Shown here: positions 1 through 7,763 of the stretch, piece by piece | Layout: each line of letters opens with the position of its first letter | Position numbering within the stretch: position 1 is the stretch's first letter | Assembly (NCBI RefSeq): GCF_037997115.1 | Contig: NZ_CP150484.1 | Location: 6,832,894 to 6,868,903, forward strand | DNA length: 36,010 bases | DNA from: Amycolatopsis coloradensis | GTDB taxonomy: Bacteria > Actinomycetota > Actinomycetes > Mycobacteriales > Pseudonocardiaceae | Reading direction: 5' to 3' | Translations under genes and position numbers: made by a program | The notes under the pieces: generated by a model | What the model saw: only the letters and a program-made list of their open reading frames with translations | What the model was told of the DNA's origin: nothing | The model's database searches: none

Positions 1-23
1 GATCAGGGCGAGCGTCGACGGCG

Positions 24-58
24 CCTACCCTCAAAGTAGGGAAGGAGGCCTTCACGGA
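24..58. repeat. Partial copy of the intergenic hairpin family (right arm only)
   Basis: A small stem (cctac/gtagg, 24-28 and 36-40) is followed by the arm AAGGAGGCCTTCAC at 42-55. The same arm forms complete hairpins at 26457-26503 and 35957-36008. Here the matching left arm is absent, so this is a remnant or one-sided copy. No gene is seen in positions 1-123. Confidence 0.7.
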
Positions 59-123
59 CCTTCCGCAGGCTGTCAGGGCCGCGGCGGGCGTGACCATCGC
101 TACTGGCGAGTTAAACTCCCCCA

Positions 124-561
124 ATGGCACCGTGGCTGACTCGTGGACTCGTGATGGCGCTGCTGCACGGCGCGGCCGTCACCGTGCTGGCCAAGTACGA
201 GGTCTTCAACCCCACCGACAAGACCCTCGTCACCGCCCTCACCCTCGCCGTCCTGGTCGGCGCGGCCGCGGGCTGGGGCGCCGTGGACGCCTGGCAGGGC
301 AAACCCGAAAGCGGCAAGAACTGGTTCATCGCGGCGCTGATCGCCGGTCCGGTCTCGGGCGTGCTGTACGTGATCGGCCGCGCGGTGTTCGTCGATCAGA
401 CCGGCGCTTCGGAGCTCGGCGGCGCGCTCACCGGCGGCGCCGCCTTCTCGGCCCTGCTGGTGCTCATCCCGGCCGGGCTCGGCCTGTTCGTCGGCGGCCG
501 CATCACCAAGCCCGATCAGCCCGCGAGCGAGAAACCCACCGGGAAGCCGTCCCAGGCCTGA
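124..561 (+). CDS. Small integral membrane protein, B-4DMT transporter-like
   Basis: 145 residues with about four hydrophobic segments: residues ~5-22, ~36-55, ~68-90 and ~100-125. The tail (DQPASEKPTGKPSQA) is polar and proline-rich. Size and topology recall the actinobacterial B-4DMT family of small four-helix proteins, but that assignment is from memory of the family and the transport function is unproven. The ATG at 124 has no clear Shine-Dalgarno sequence. A TTAAAC at 111-116 could be a -10 box, which would make the transcript nearly leaderless. The last 46 bp overlap the convergent lipoprotein gene. A small membrane gene next to the aroQ end of the shikimate cluster is also known in mycobacteria, so this may be a conserved neighbour. 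Confidence 0.75.
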   Translation: MAPWLTRGLVMALLHGAAVTVLAKYEVFNPTDKTLVTALTLAVLVGAAAGWGAVDAWQGKPESGKNWFIAALIAGPVSGVLYVIGRAVFVDQTGASELGGALTGGAAFSALLVLIPAGLGLFVGGRITKPDQPASEKPTGKPSQA

Positions 562-2039
562 TCGGCGATCTTCTCGACGGCCGAGTCGTTCAGCGCCGCC
601 GCCCCGCCGTCCGGCAGCGCGAAGAGCTTGCCGTCGAGCACCACGCCGAACCCCCGGCCTGGCGCGTGCACCACCCTCGCCCCGGCGCTCAACCGTGCCG
701 CCCGCGGGAGGTTGTCGACGGCCTTGAGCCGCTCGTTCAGCACCTCGCCCGCGAGCGCCGCCGCCACCGAGCGCCGGTCGACCCGGACCAGGGTGCCGTC
801 GGCCACCAGGTCGATGGTCCGCTGCGGCGACGGCATCGCGACGCCTTCGAACGAGGTCCGGATCCGGGCCTCGTCCTCGCACGCCCGCGAACCGCGGACG
901 TCCAGGCCGAAGTGCTTGAGGTCGGTCGGGGCCGCCGCGCCGCCGATGACCGTGGCGCGGACGACGTCGAACGGGACCCGATCGCAGACGTCGCCCGAGG
1001 AGAGCGGCGCGTGCCCGTCGGGCCGCCGGACCAGCCCCGGGCCTTCCTTCCACACGCCGGGGATGATCGCCTGCCGGTACGGCTGCGCGGAGAAGTCCCT
1101 CGTCCAGAAGGTGAGGCTGGTGCCCTTTTCGGTCTCGTGCGCGATCACGAAGGCGTCGAGCGAACCGACCCACATCAGATCGGTGCTGAACCCGTCGACC
1201 AGCGAACGGGTGCGCGGCGAGGTCGTGCTGGGCTTGGCGAGGAAGCCGTGCTCCCCCAGCGTTTCCACGTTCCGGGTGAACGCCGCGTCCCTGGCGCGGA
1301 GCAGGAACTGCCCGGCGCCGTTCCATCCGGCGCCCTTCGCGGTGGTGTCGGTGAAGAGCACGTAGAACCAGCCGTCGAGGTACACCGCCGAGGGCTGGCC
1401 CGCGCCGTAGACGTTGTCGCGGTGCACGTCGTGCGACGGCCCGATGATCGGCTTCCCGCCCGCCGCCCGCGTCCAGGTGAGCCCGTCGGGGCTGGTCGCG
1501 AGGCCGATCGAGTTGCCGAGCGCGTGGTCGCCCGCCGCGCCCGTGTAATACATGTAGTAGGTCGAGCCGACCTTGATCACCGATGGATCGCAGGTGTGCA
1601 TGCCGTCGAAACCGCCGGGCGCGCCCGAGAACACCGCCGCCGGGCCACCACCGGACGGGCCGGTGAACGGACCGTCGAGCGAGGGCGACTGCGCGTAGAG
1701 GACGTCGTCGCCGGGCGGCTGGGCGCTGCCGTACTGGCTGCACCACCACATCTTGAGTTTGCCGCCGTCCCGCATCACGGTCGGGCTGTAGTTGTAGACC
1801 GCGTCCTGATCGCCCGCGGCCACCACACCGCCACTGGCTCGCGGATCGCTCGTCACGAGCTCGACGTTCATCCGGCGCGGCTTTTCCTTGGGCGCCTGCT
1901 GGGCTCCGCCGATCCCGCCGCCCTTGCCGTCGGCCTGGGACTGCACCGTGCCGTCGCTGCACGCCACGAGGATCGCGCCGGCCGCGAAGAGGGCCACCAC
2001 GGCACGGGCGGGTCGCCGACCCCCACGAAAAAGGCGCAT
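516..2039 (-). CDS. Secreted lipoprotein with GH43-like beta-propeller fold
   Basis: 507 residues. It starts with a basic n-region (MRLFRGGRRPAR), a hydrophobic stretch and the lipobox ILVAC (Cys27), then a Gly/Gln/Lys-rich linker. The rest has repeated blades with phrases such as YSPTVMRDGGKLKMWW, DPSVIKVGSTYYMYYTG, PSAVYLDGWFYVLFTDT and DLMWVGSLDAFVIAHE. This pattern (Asp-Pro-Ser/Thr-hydrophobic, then a Tyr/Trp-rich strand) is typical of five-bladed propeller glycosidases of the GH43/GH62 type. I cannot confirm the catalytic acid residues, so it may bind rather than cut glycans. There is no good SD before the ATG. A TACACT at 2054-2049 on the minus strand would put transcription start close to the ATG. 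It lies 21 bp after the GNAT/VOC gene and could also be read from that operon. Its 3' end overlaps the convergent membrane gene by 46 bp. Confidence 0.7.
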   Translation of the reverse strand: MRLFRGGRRPARAVVALFAAGAILVACSDGTVQSQADGKGGGIGGAQQAPKEKPRRMNVELVTSDPRASGGVVAAGDQDAVYNYSPTVMRDGGKLKMWWCSQYGSAQPPGDDVLYAQSPSLDGPFTGPSGGGPAAVFSGAPGGFDGMHTCDPSVIKVGSTYYMYYTGAAGDHALGNSIGLATSPDGLTWTRAAGGKPIIGPSHDVHRDNVYGAGQPSAVYLDGWFYVLFTDTTAKGAGWNGAGQFLLRARDAAFTRNVETLGEHGFLAKPSTTSPRTRSLVDGFSTDLMWVGSLDAFVIAHETEKGTSLTFWTRDFSAQPYRQAIIPGVWKEGPGLVRRPDGHAPLSSGDVCDRVPFDVVRATVIGGAAAPTDLKHFGLDVRGSRACEDEARIRTSFEGVAMPSPQRTIDLVADGTLVRVDRRSVAAALAGEVLNERLKAVDNLPRAARLSAGARVVHAPGRGFGVVLDGKLFALPDGGAAALNDSAVEKIADQAWDGFPVGFSLAG

Positions 2040-2060
2040 GATGGCCGAGTGTAGCGAGGC

Positions 2061-2987
2061 TTAGCCCTGTCGAGTGACGTCAGTACCCGGGAGAGCGACC
2101 AATTCCACTTCGAAGCCATCGGCGTTTTCGAGGTAGGCGGCGTAGTGGTGATCACCGCCCGCATACGGATACTTGTCCGCGAACATCGGCGACCAGCCGT
2201 GTTCGAGGGCCTTCGCGGCCAGTTCGTTCACCCGTTCGCGGGACTCGACGTGCAGGGCGAGATGGTTCAGGCCCGGGGCGGTGCGCTCGTGCTTTTCGCC
2301 GCTGAGCGCGGGAGAACGCTCGACGACGAGATAGGTCGCGCCGTGTTTCCAGCTGACCCCGGCGGGCCAGCGCTGGAACTCGCGCCAGCCGAGTTCGCCG
2401 AGCAGCCAGCCCCAGCTCTCCTCCGCGCGACCGAGATCGGGCACCCACAGCTCGATGTGGTGCGCGCGGCCGTGATCCGAAGGCAGCGCGACGAAGACCC
2501 GATGCGGCCCGCTGCCGTAGTGGTCGCCGCCCCCGACGTCGAGGAAACCCAAGCGCCGCACCAGGTTCTGACTGGCCACATTGGACTCGCCGATCAGCGC
2601 CCACACCGACGACAGGCCGAGCCCGACGAGTCCATGCTCCAGCAGTGCCTTCGCGGCCTCGGTCGCCAGGCCCTGCCCGCCGTGCGCACGGGCCAGGTAG
2701 TAGCCGATCTCCGGCACGTCGCCGGGCAGTTCCTGCGACGGCCGGAGATGCGCGAGACCGATCACCTCGCCGTCGCGTTCGATCACCCAGTGCCCCATCC
2801 CCGCCGGGCCGTCGTAGGACAACCTGTGACCGACCATTTCGCGGACGCGGTCCTGCTCGGTGAGCGGCACCGCGAAATGCGAGGTCATCGCCGGGTCGGC
2901 GAAGAGCTTGATGATCGCGTCGGTGTCCGTCTCCGTGAGCGCGCGTAACCGCAGCCTCGCGGTTTCGAGCGCGGGAGGGTTGTTCAT
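2061..2987 (-). CDS. GNAT acetyltransferase - VOC (glyoxalase-like) fusion protein
   Basis: 308 residues in two parts. Residues ~5-170 are a RimJ/RimL-like GNAT domain: start LETARLRLRALTETD, acetyl-CoA loop region ARAHGGQGLATEA, and NVASQNLVRRLGF. Residues ~176-303 are a VOC domain beginning HHIELWVPDLGRAEESWGWLL, with later LNHLALHVESRERV and YAAYLENADGFEVELVAL, which carry likely metal-site His and Glu positions. Both are intact, so this is not a broken gene. The substrate is unknown; a modifying or resistance enzyme for a small molecule is one idea. The ATG overlaps the aroQ stop by 4 bp (ATGA), so it is translated with the aro operon as its last or second-last gene, though shikimate synthesis does not need it. 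Confidence 0.85.
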   Translation of the reverse strand: MNNPPALETARLRLRALTETDTDAIIKLFADPAMTSHFAVPLTEQDRVREMVGHRLSYDGPAGMGHWVIERDGEVIGLAHLRPSQELPGDVPEIGYYLARAHGGQGLATEAAKALLEHGLVGLGLSSVWALIGESNVASQNLVRRLGFLDVGGGDHYGSGPHRVFVALPSDHGRAHHIELWVPDLGRAEESWGWLLGELGWREFQRWPAGVSWKHGATYLVVERSPALSGEKHERTAPGLNHLALHVESRERVNELAAKALEHGWSPMFADKYPYAGGDHHYAAYLENADGFEVELVALPGTDVTRQG

Positions 2988-3415
2988 GCCGCGTTCGCGG
3001 CCATCCAGCGCAGGGCCAGCGGGTACCCGTCGACCCCGAGCCCGGCGATCACGGCGGTGGCGATGTCCGACAGCACGCTGTGGTGCCGGAACTGCTCACG
3101 CTTGTGCACGTTGGAGATGTGCAACTCGATCAGTGGCGCCGTGAGCTGGGCGGCGGCGTCGCGGACCGCGATCGAGTAGTGCGTCCACGCGGCGGCGTTG
3201 AGCACCACCGGCCACCCCGCGTCGGCGGCCTCGTGCAGCCAGCCGACCATCTCGCCCTCGTGGTCGGTCTGCCGGACCTCGACGTCGATCCCCAGTTCCT
3301 TGCCGGTTTCGACGCAGGTGGAGGCCAGATCCGCGTGCGTGGCCGAACCGTAGATCCCGGGTTCGCGCAGGCCGAGCCTGCCGAGGTTGGGACCGTTGAG
3401 GACGAGCACCTTCAC
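2984..3415 (-). CDS. aroQ: 3-dehydroquinate dehydratase, type II
   Basis: Catalyses dehydration of 3-dehydroquinate to 3-dehydroshikimate, the third step of the shikimate pathway, as a cytosolic dodecamer in this family. 143 residues, normal for type II. Visible motifs: LNGPNLGRLGLREPGIYG with the mobile-loop Arg and Tyr, RQTDHEGEMVGWLHEA, NAAAWTHYSIAVRDA with the active-site His region, and ELHISNVHKREQFRHHS. The usual Asn after GPNL is Gly here, a small variation. The GTG start overlaps the aroB stop (GTGA), and the stop overlaps the GNAT/VOC start (ATGA), so the three are translationally coupled. Confidence 0.95.
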   Translation of the reverse strand: MKVLVLNGPNLGRLGLREPGIYGSATHADLASTCVETGKELGIDVEVRQTDHEGEMVGWLHEAADAGWPVVLNAAAWTHYSIAVRDAAAQLTAPLIELHISNVHKREQFRHHSVLSDIATAVIAGLGVDGYPLALRWMAANAA

Positions 3416-4521
3416 AGCAGCACGCTCCCGCCGGGCTTGGGGGCTTCACCGGCCACCACCGAGTACGCGGCGGCGAGCAGCGACGGGTCCGGGCCTTCCA
3501 GCCTGCCGGGTTTGGCCAGCCCGTCGAGAACGACGAAGCGCAGCACGCCAGACCGGGTCTTCTTGTCGCCCTTCATCGTCTCCAGCAGTTGCGGGAGCGC
3601 GTCCGGGTCGTAGGTGGTCGGCAGGCCCAGCAGCTTGAGCACCTTCGAGTGCCGCTCGGCGGTGGCGTCGTCGAGACGGCCGGCCAGGCGCGCGAGCTCG
3701 GCGGCGAACACCAGGCCGACGCTGACCGCCGCGCCGTGGCGCCACCGGTACCGCTCGCGGCGCTCGATGGCGTGGGCGAGCGTGTGGCCGTAGTTGAGGA
3801 TCTCGCGCAGATCCGACTCGCGCAGATCTGCGGCGACGACGTCGGCCTTGACCTGGATCGAGCGGCGGACCAGCTCGCCGAGGACCTCGCCGGTGGTGTC
3901 CAGCGCCGCGGCGGGATCCTGCTCGACGAGTTCGACGATCCGCGGGTCGGCGATGAACCCGGCCTTGACCACCTCGGCCATTCCGGCGACGAGTTCGTTG
4001 GGGGGCAACGTTTCCAGCGTCGCGAGGTCGACGAGGACCGCGCTCGGCTCGTGGAAGACGCCGACCAGGTTCTTGCCCGCCTCGGTGTTGATGCCCGTCT
4101 TCCCGCCGAGGGAGGCGTCGACCATGCCCAGCAGCGTGGTGGGCACGTTGACCAGGCGGACGCCGCGCATCCAGGTGGCGGCGACGAACCCGGCGAGGTC
4201 GGTCACGGCGCCGCCACCGAGCCCGACGACCACGCCCTGGCGGTCGAGGCCGATGCGGCCGAGGACCTCCCAGCAGAAGCTGGCGACGGTGAGCGCCTTG
4301 CCGTCCTCGGCGTCGGGGATCTCGACCCGGTGCGCGTCGATCCCGGCCTCGGCCAGTTCGTCGCGGATGGCCTCGGCGGTGGTCGTCAGCGTCGGCGGGT
4401 GGATCAGCGCGACCTTGGAGGCGTCGGCGAGCTGCTCGGTGAGCTCGCCCAGCAGGCCTCGGCCGATGACGACGTCGTAGGGCTTGGCGGTGTTGACGGT
4501 GATGCGGACCGGCTCGGTCAT
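3412..4521 (-). CDS. aroB: 3-dehydroquinate synthase
   Basis: Converts DAHP to 3-dehydroquinate using NAD and a divalent metal, the second step of the shikimate pathway. 369 residues from the ATG at 4521. The reading frame extends further upstream, but that part is antisense-like low-complexity and overlaps the lipoprotein gene. The chosen ATG has a strong SD (gagggg) a few bases upstream. Motifs: GLGGGAVTDLAGFVAATWMRG for NAD binding, NVPTTLLGMVDASLGGKTGIN, AGKNLVGVFHEP, GMAEVVKAG (metal-ligand Glu), LNYGHTLAHAIE (metal-ligand His) and RHGAAVSVG. It is followed by aroQ with a 4-bp overlap and preceded by the lipoprotein gene with an 8-bp gap. Confidence 0.95.
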   Translation of the reverse strand: MTEPVRITVNTAKPYDVVIGRGLLGELTEQLADASKVALIHPPTLTTTAEAIRDELAEAGIDAHRVEIPDAEDGKALTVASFCWEVLGRIGLDRQGVVVGLGGGAVTDLAGFVAATWMRGVRLVNVPTTLLGMVDASLGGKTGINTEAGKNLVGVFHEPSAVLVDLATLETLPPNELVAGMAEVVKAGFIADPRIVELVEQDPAAALDTTGEVLGELVRRSIQVKADVVAADLRESDLREILNYGHTLAHAIERRERYRWRHGAAVSVGLVFAAELARLAGRLDDATAERHSKVLKLLGLPTTYDPDALPQLLETMKGDKKTRSGVLRFVVLDGLAKPGRLEGPDPSLLAAAYSVVAGEAPKPGGSVLL

Positions 4522-4529
4522 CGTTCCCC

Positions 4530-4937
4530 TCACTTCGGCGGAAGCCGCTTGGCCCTCGCGACCTCGCAGGTGATCTTGCCCTTGACCGGGGTGTCCCCCG
4601 GGATCTCTTCGGTCACCGTCTGGCCGGGCGTCATCCGGTTCTTCGCGAACAACGCCTCCCCGGAGGCCTTGCCGTCGGCGTCCTTGATCGCGATGGTGAC
4701 GGCGTACCGCGCGTCTTCGGCGGTGCTGTTGGTGACCTCGATGGTGATCTTCGGGGTGTAGCCGCCGCTGTCGCATTGGGTGACCTTGACGTCGGCCGCG
4801 ACATCCGCCTCCGGCGCGGCGCTGGTGGCCGCACTCGTCTGGATCACGTCCGCGCCGGGAGGTTGCCTTTCCTCACCACACGCGGTCAGGGTCAGGGCCA
4901 CGACGGCGAGCAGGACGCCTGCGGTCGTGCGTTTCAT
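4530..4937 (-). CDS. Small lipoprotein of unknown function inside the aro operon
   Basis: 135 residues. The signal peptide MKRTTAGVLLAVVALTLTAC ends in the lipobox LTAC (Cys20). A Thr/Ser/Ala/Pro linker follows, then an ~80-residue domain (VKVTQCDSGGYTPKITIEV to GKITCEVARAK) with two further Cys residues that could form a disulfide after export. The strand pattern (ITIEVTNSTAEDARYAVTIAIKD) resembles small Ig-like or FxLYD domains found in actinobacterial lipoproteins; that is inference. The ATG overlaps the aroK stop by 4 bp, and aroB follows 8 bp later, so it is a true member of the operon. A lipoprotein between aroK and aroB is not part of the usual cluster and has no obvious role in chorismate synthesis. 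Confidence 0.85.
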   Translation of the reverse strand: MKRTTAGVLLAVVALTLTACGEERQPPGADVIQTSAATSAAPEADVAADVKVTQCDSGGYTPKITIEVTNSTAEDARYAVTIAIKDADGKASGEALFAKNRMTPGQTVTEEIPGDTPVKGKITCEVARAKRLPPK

Positions 4938-5458
4938 GCTCGGTCCTTGCTGATCTCGTTCAGCCCGATGAGGGCGGCCTCGACGACCTCGTCGGCGGTC
5001 AGGTGGTCGGTCTCGATCTCGAACGTGGCGACCTCGCGGTACACCGGCAGGCGCGCGTCGAGGAGCGCCTTGTAGGTGGCGCGGGGGTTCACCCCGGCCA
5101 GCAGCGGGCGGGCGGTCGAGAGCCCGGCGCGCTGGACGCCCGCGGCCATCCCGACGTTGAGGAAGACCACGGTGTGCCCGGCGAGGCGTTCGCGGGTGCC
5201 CGGCGTGATCGGCGCTCCCCCGCCCAGCGAGAGGACGCCTTCGTGCTCGGCCAGTGCCTTCGCGACCATCTCCTCCTCCAGCGCGCGGAAGGCGGGCTCA
5301 CCCTCCTCGGCGAAGATGTCGGTGATGGGCTTGCCCACGCTCGCGACGATGTCGTCGTCGCTGTCGCGGAAGGCGAGACCGAGCCGGGCGGCGAGCGCCG
5401 GGCCGACCGTGCTCTTGCCCGAGCCCGGCGGCCCGATGATCACCGCGCGAGGAGTCAC
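4934..5458 (-). CDS. aroK: Shikimate kinase
   Basis: Phosphorylates shikimate at the 3-OH with ATP, the fifth step of the pathway. 174 residues from the GTG at 5458, a usual size. Motifs: Walker A GPPGSGKST (residues ~9-17), RDSDDDIVASVGKPITDIFAEEGEPAFRALE with the shikimate-binding Asp and Arg, and LGGGAPITPGTRERL. The lid-region Arg lies in RAGLSTARPLLAG. The GTG overlaps the aroC stop (GTGA), and its own stop overlaps the lipoprotein ATG (ATGA). Upstream in-frame sequence is an out-of-frame reading of aroC and is not part of the gene. Confidence 0.95.
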   Translation of the reverse strand: MTPRAVIIGPPGSGKSTVGPALAARLGLAFRDSDDDIVASVGKPITDIFAEEGEPAFRALEEEMVAKALAEHEGVLSLGGGAPITPGTRERLAGHTVVFLNVGMAAGVQRAGLSTARPLLAGVNPRATYKALLDARLPVYREVATFEIETDHLTADEVVEAALIGLNEISKDRA

Positions 5459-6642
5459 CAGCGCTCCTCGAGCGCCTTCAGGTAGGCCTCGGCGTTGCGC
5501 TTGCCCTCGGCCAGCGAGTCGCCGCCGAACTTCTCCAGCGCGGCGTCCGCGAGCACCAGCGCGACCACCGACTCCAGCACGACCCCGGCCCGGGGCACCG
5601 CGCAGACGTCGGAACGCTGGTGGATGGCCACCGCGGGTTCGCCGGTGGTGACATCCACAGTGGACAGTGCTTTGGGGACGGTCGAAATCGGCTTCATGGC
5701 GACGCGCACGCGCAGCGGCTCGCCGTTGGTGATGCCGCCTTCGAGGCCGCCCGCGCGGTTGGACCGGCGGGTCACCCCGACCGGGCCGGTGCCGCGGTCG
5801 ATCTCGTCGTGGGCCTGGCTGCCCCACCGCTTGGCCGTGGTGAAGCCGTCGCCGACCTCCACGCCCTTCATCGCCTGGACGCCCATGAGCGCGCCGGCGA
5901 GGCGGGCGTCGAGCCTGCGGTCCCAGTGGACGTGCGAGCCGAGGCCCGGCGGCAGGCCGTAGGCGATCACCTCGATCACGCCGCCGACGGTGTCACCCGC
6001 CTTCCGCACGGCGTCGACCTCGGCGACCATCGCGTCGGTCCCCTCCTGGCCGAAGGCACGGACCGGGCTCTCGTCGATGGCGGGCAGATCCGACGGCACC
6101 GGCAACGGGCCCTCGGGCGCCGACGCCCCGCCGATGGACACGACGTGGCTGAGGATCTCGACCCCGAGCAGCTGCTTGAGGTACGCACGGGCCACCGTGC
6201 CGAGCGCCGTGCGGGACGCCGTCTCACGGGCGCTCGCGCGCTCCAGCACCGGACGGGCCTCGGGGAAGCCGTACTTCTGCATCCCCGGCAGATCCGCGTG
6301 GCCGGGCCGGGGACGGGTCAGCGGCTCGTTGCGCGCGAGGCCTTCCAGCTCCTCGGCGGGCACGGGATCGGCCGACATGACCTTCTCCCATTTGGGCCAC
6401 TCGGCGTTCTCGATCTGGACCGCGACGGGGCCGCCCTGGGTGAGCCCGTGCCGGACGCCGCCGGTGAACTCGATGTGGTCGGTCTCGAAGCCCATCCGGG
6501 GGCTGCGGCCGAAGCCGAGCCTCCGGCGCGCGAGCTGCTCGCCCACTTCGGCGGTGGTGACCTCGACCCCGGCGGGCATCCCTTCCAGGATGGCGGCGAG
6601 GGCGGGTCCGTGCGATTCCCCTGCGGTTATCCAGCGCAACAC
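5455..6642 (-). CDS. aroC: Chorismate synthase
   Basis: Makes chorismate from 5-enolpyruvylshikimate 3-phosphate with reduced FMN, the last step of the common aromatic pathway. 395 residues from the GTG at 6642; the family is commonly about 390-400 in actinobacteria. Motifs: LRWITAGESHGPAL at the start, RRRLGFGRSPRMGFETD, RPRPGHADLPGMQKYGF, RASARETASRTALG, and FVKA-type replacements such as KPISTVPKAL, with QRSDVCAVPRAGVV at the end. An AGGA about 8 bp before the GTG can serve as SD. The prepilin peptidase gene lies 47 bp upstream on the same strand, and aroK follows with a 4-bp overlap. Confidence 0.95.
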   Translation of the reverse strand: MLRWITAGESHGPALAAILEGMPAGVEVTTAEVGEQLARRRLGFGRSPRMGFETDHIEFTGGVRHGLTQGGPVAVQIENAEWPKWEKVMSADPVPAEELEGLARNEPLTRPRPGHADLPGMQKYGFPEARPVLERASARETASRTALGTVARAYLKQLLGVEILSHVVSIGGASAPEGPLPVPSDLPAIDESPVRAFGQEGTDAMVAEVDAVRKAGDTVGGVIEVIAYGLPPGLGSHVHWDRRLDARLAGALMGVQAMKGVEVGDGFTTAKRWGSQAHDEIDRGTGPVGVTRRSNRAGGLEGGITNGEPLRVRVAMKPISTVPKALSTVDVTTGEPAVAIHQRSDVCAVPRAGVVLESVVALVLADAALEKFGGDSLAEGKRNAEAYLKALEERW

Positions 6643-6689
6643 CTGACAGATCCTGTCACAACCTCCTCTCTGTCCCGGTACAGGCCGGG

Positions 6690-7301
6690 CTATCCCGGAC
6701 CGGGTCCGGCGAAGACGGCGAGCGCCCACGCCGCGACCAGGAGACCGGGCCCGTGCGGCACCGTGGGATGCCGGGGGCCGCCCACCGCGAGCGCCACGCT
6801 CAGTAACGCGGCGGCGACGGCGCCGAGCACGATCGACGGCCAGCCCGTCGCGGCCAGGACCGCGCCCAGGCTGCCCGCGAGCTTCACGTCTCCGGCGCCG
6901 AGCGAGCGCGGCGACAACGCGTGGACGAGCGCGTGCGCCCCGCCGAAGACCAGCGCGCCGAGCACGGCCCGCCACGCGATGGCGGCCCCTCCCCCGTGCG
7001 CGGCGATCGCGAGGGCGGCGGCCAGCGCCGGGTACGCGGGCAGGGTCAAGACGTCGGGCAGGCGGCGGTACTTCAGGTCGGCGAGCGCCAGTGGGACGGC
7101 GAAGACGGTCAGCACGGCCGGGACGGCGAGCCACCACGACGGCCAGGCACCGGCGTCGTGCCGCAGCCAGACCACGACGAGCGCCGCCGCGGCGATGGCG
7201 GCCGCCCACGCCGTGACCGGCGCTCCCGCCCGGCGCAGGCAGGAGCGCGTGGCGAGCGCCGATCCGGCGCCCGCCACCGCGATGGCGATCGGCGTGAACA
7301 C
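6690..7301 (-). CDS. Prepilin peptidase, type IV leader peptidase family (A24)
   Basis: An integral-membrane aspartic protease that, in this family, cuts prepilin or Flp-type pilin leaders at the inner face of the membrane. 203 residues with about six or seven hydrophobic helices. The two catalytic Asp positions fit ALADLKYRRLPDVLTLP (around residue 75) and the signature GAGDVK (around residue 134). It lacks the N-terminal methylase domain, as usual for short actinobacterial members. No pilin or pilus genes lie in the window. Its place directly upstream of aroC matches other actinobacteria. The start is a GTG at 7301 with only weak SD. The C-terminus AGPGPG is followed by a GC-rich 47-bp spacer before aroC. 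Confidence 0.88.
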   Translation of the reverse strand: MFTPIAIAVAGAGSALATRSCLRRAGAPVTAWAAAIAAAALVVVWLRHDAGAWPSWWLAVPAVLTVFAVPLALADLKYRRLPDVLTLPAYPALAAALAIAAHGGGAAIAWRAVLGALVFGGAHALVHALSPRSLGAGDVKLAGSLGAVLAATGWPSIVLGAVAAALLSVALAVGGPRHPTVPHGPGLLVAAWALAVFAGPGPG

Positions 7302-7763
7302 AAGATCAAGAGTGCGCCCGTCGCGCTCGGTGAGGCAAGGATTTCCTTTCGTGACAGGAACTTTGACGCACTTTCGGCAGGTCGGGCGCGGGTGCTGAAG
7401 TCGTGAACGGACCGTTCAGGGACGTGGGCGCGTCGCGGCGGGCGTGGGCTGAAGGGGCCCTTCACCGCGTCGCATGTGGTGAAGGGAGCTTTCACTGCAT
7501 GACATGCGGGGAAAGCGTCCTTCAACCCCGGCTGACGGCAGCGCGCGGAGCGGCCGTTCGCCTAGGTACGTGAAGGCCCCCTTCGTGTACTTGGGTGCGG
7601 CCGAAGCGTGGTACGGGGCCCGCGTTCCGTGAAGATCGCCACAGCAGCCCCACCAGCCGCAGCGTCAGCGCGTGAAGGCCGACAGTGCCCGAAACGCCAC
7701 TCACGACCCACTGGACCCAATCCGGACCGCGACCGGCACCGAAGGCCTGTCATGACACCGGGA
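7302..7763. other. Gene-free stretch with several small palindromic repeats
   Basis: About 460 bp between the prepilin peptidase start and the anti-sigma stop. It holds a palindrome TGAACGGACCGTTCA at 7404-7418, a 30-bp-period array at 7450-7525, an imperfect palindrome of the GTGAAGG...CCTTC type at 7570-7587, and CCACTCACGACCC at 7697-7709, identical to part of the hairpin at 24733-24778. Open frames here (for example 7109-7525 minus) read as K-x-x-F decapeptides and are translations of the repeats. The right end near 7302-7380 should contain the prepilin peptidase promoter, but I cannot pick a convincing one. Confidence 0.6.
7450..7525. repeat. Array of two and a half 30-bp units, each an imperfect palindrome
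   Basis: Units start at 7450, 7480 and 7510. Each begins with a TGAAGG-type half and returns with a CTTTCA or CTTCA half (for example TGAAGGGAGCTTTCA), then a GCATG-containing linker. The third unit is only 16 bp. The 30-bp period equals ten codons, so false repeat proteins appear on both strands. Confidence 0.7.

Noticed and set aside
90..2054. Long plus-strand frame of 654 residues and a minus frame 100-1962
   Set aside because: Arg/Gly/Ala-rich shadows in the wrong frame of the lipoprotein and membrane protein genes; no domain signature.
3412..4776. aroB start at 4776 giving 454 residues
   Set aside because: The added N-terminus is Arg/His/Asp low-complexity antisense of the lipoprotein gene; the ATG at 4521 has a good SD and the normal aroB start.
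7109..7525. Minus-strand frame with K-x-x-F decapeptide repeats (MKDAFPACHAVKAPF...)
   Set aside because: It translates the 30-bp palindromic array and then antisense of the prepilin peptidase; no SD and no codon signal.
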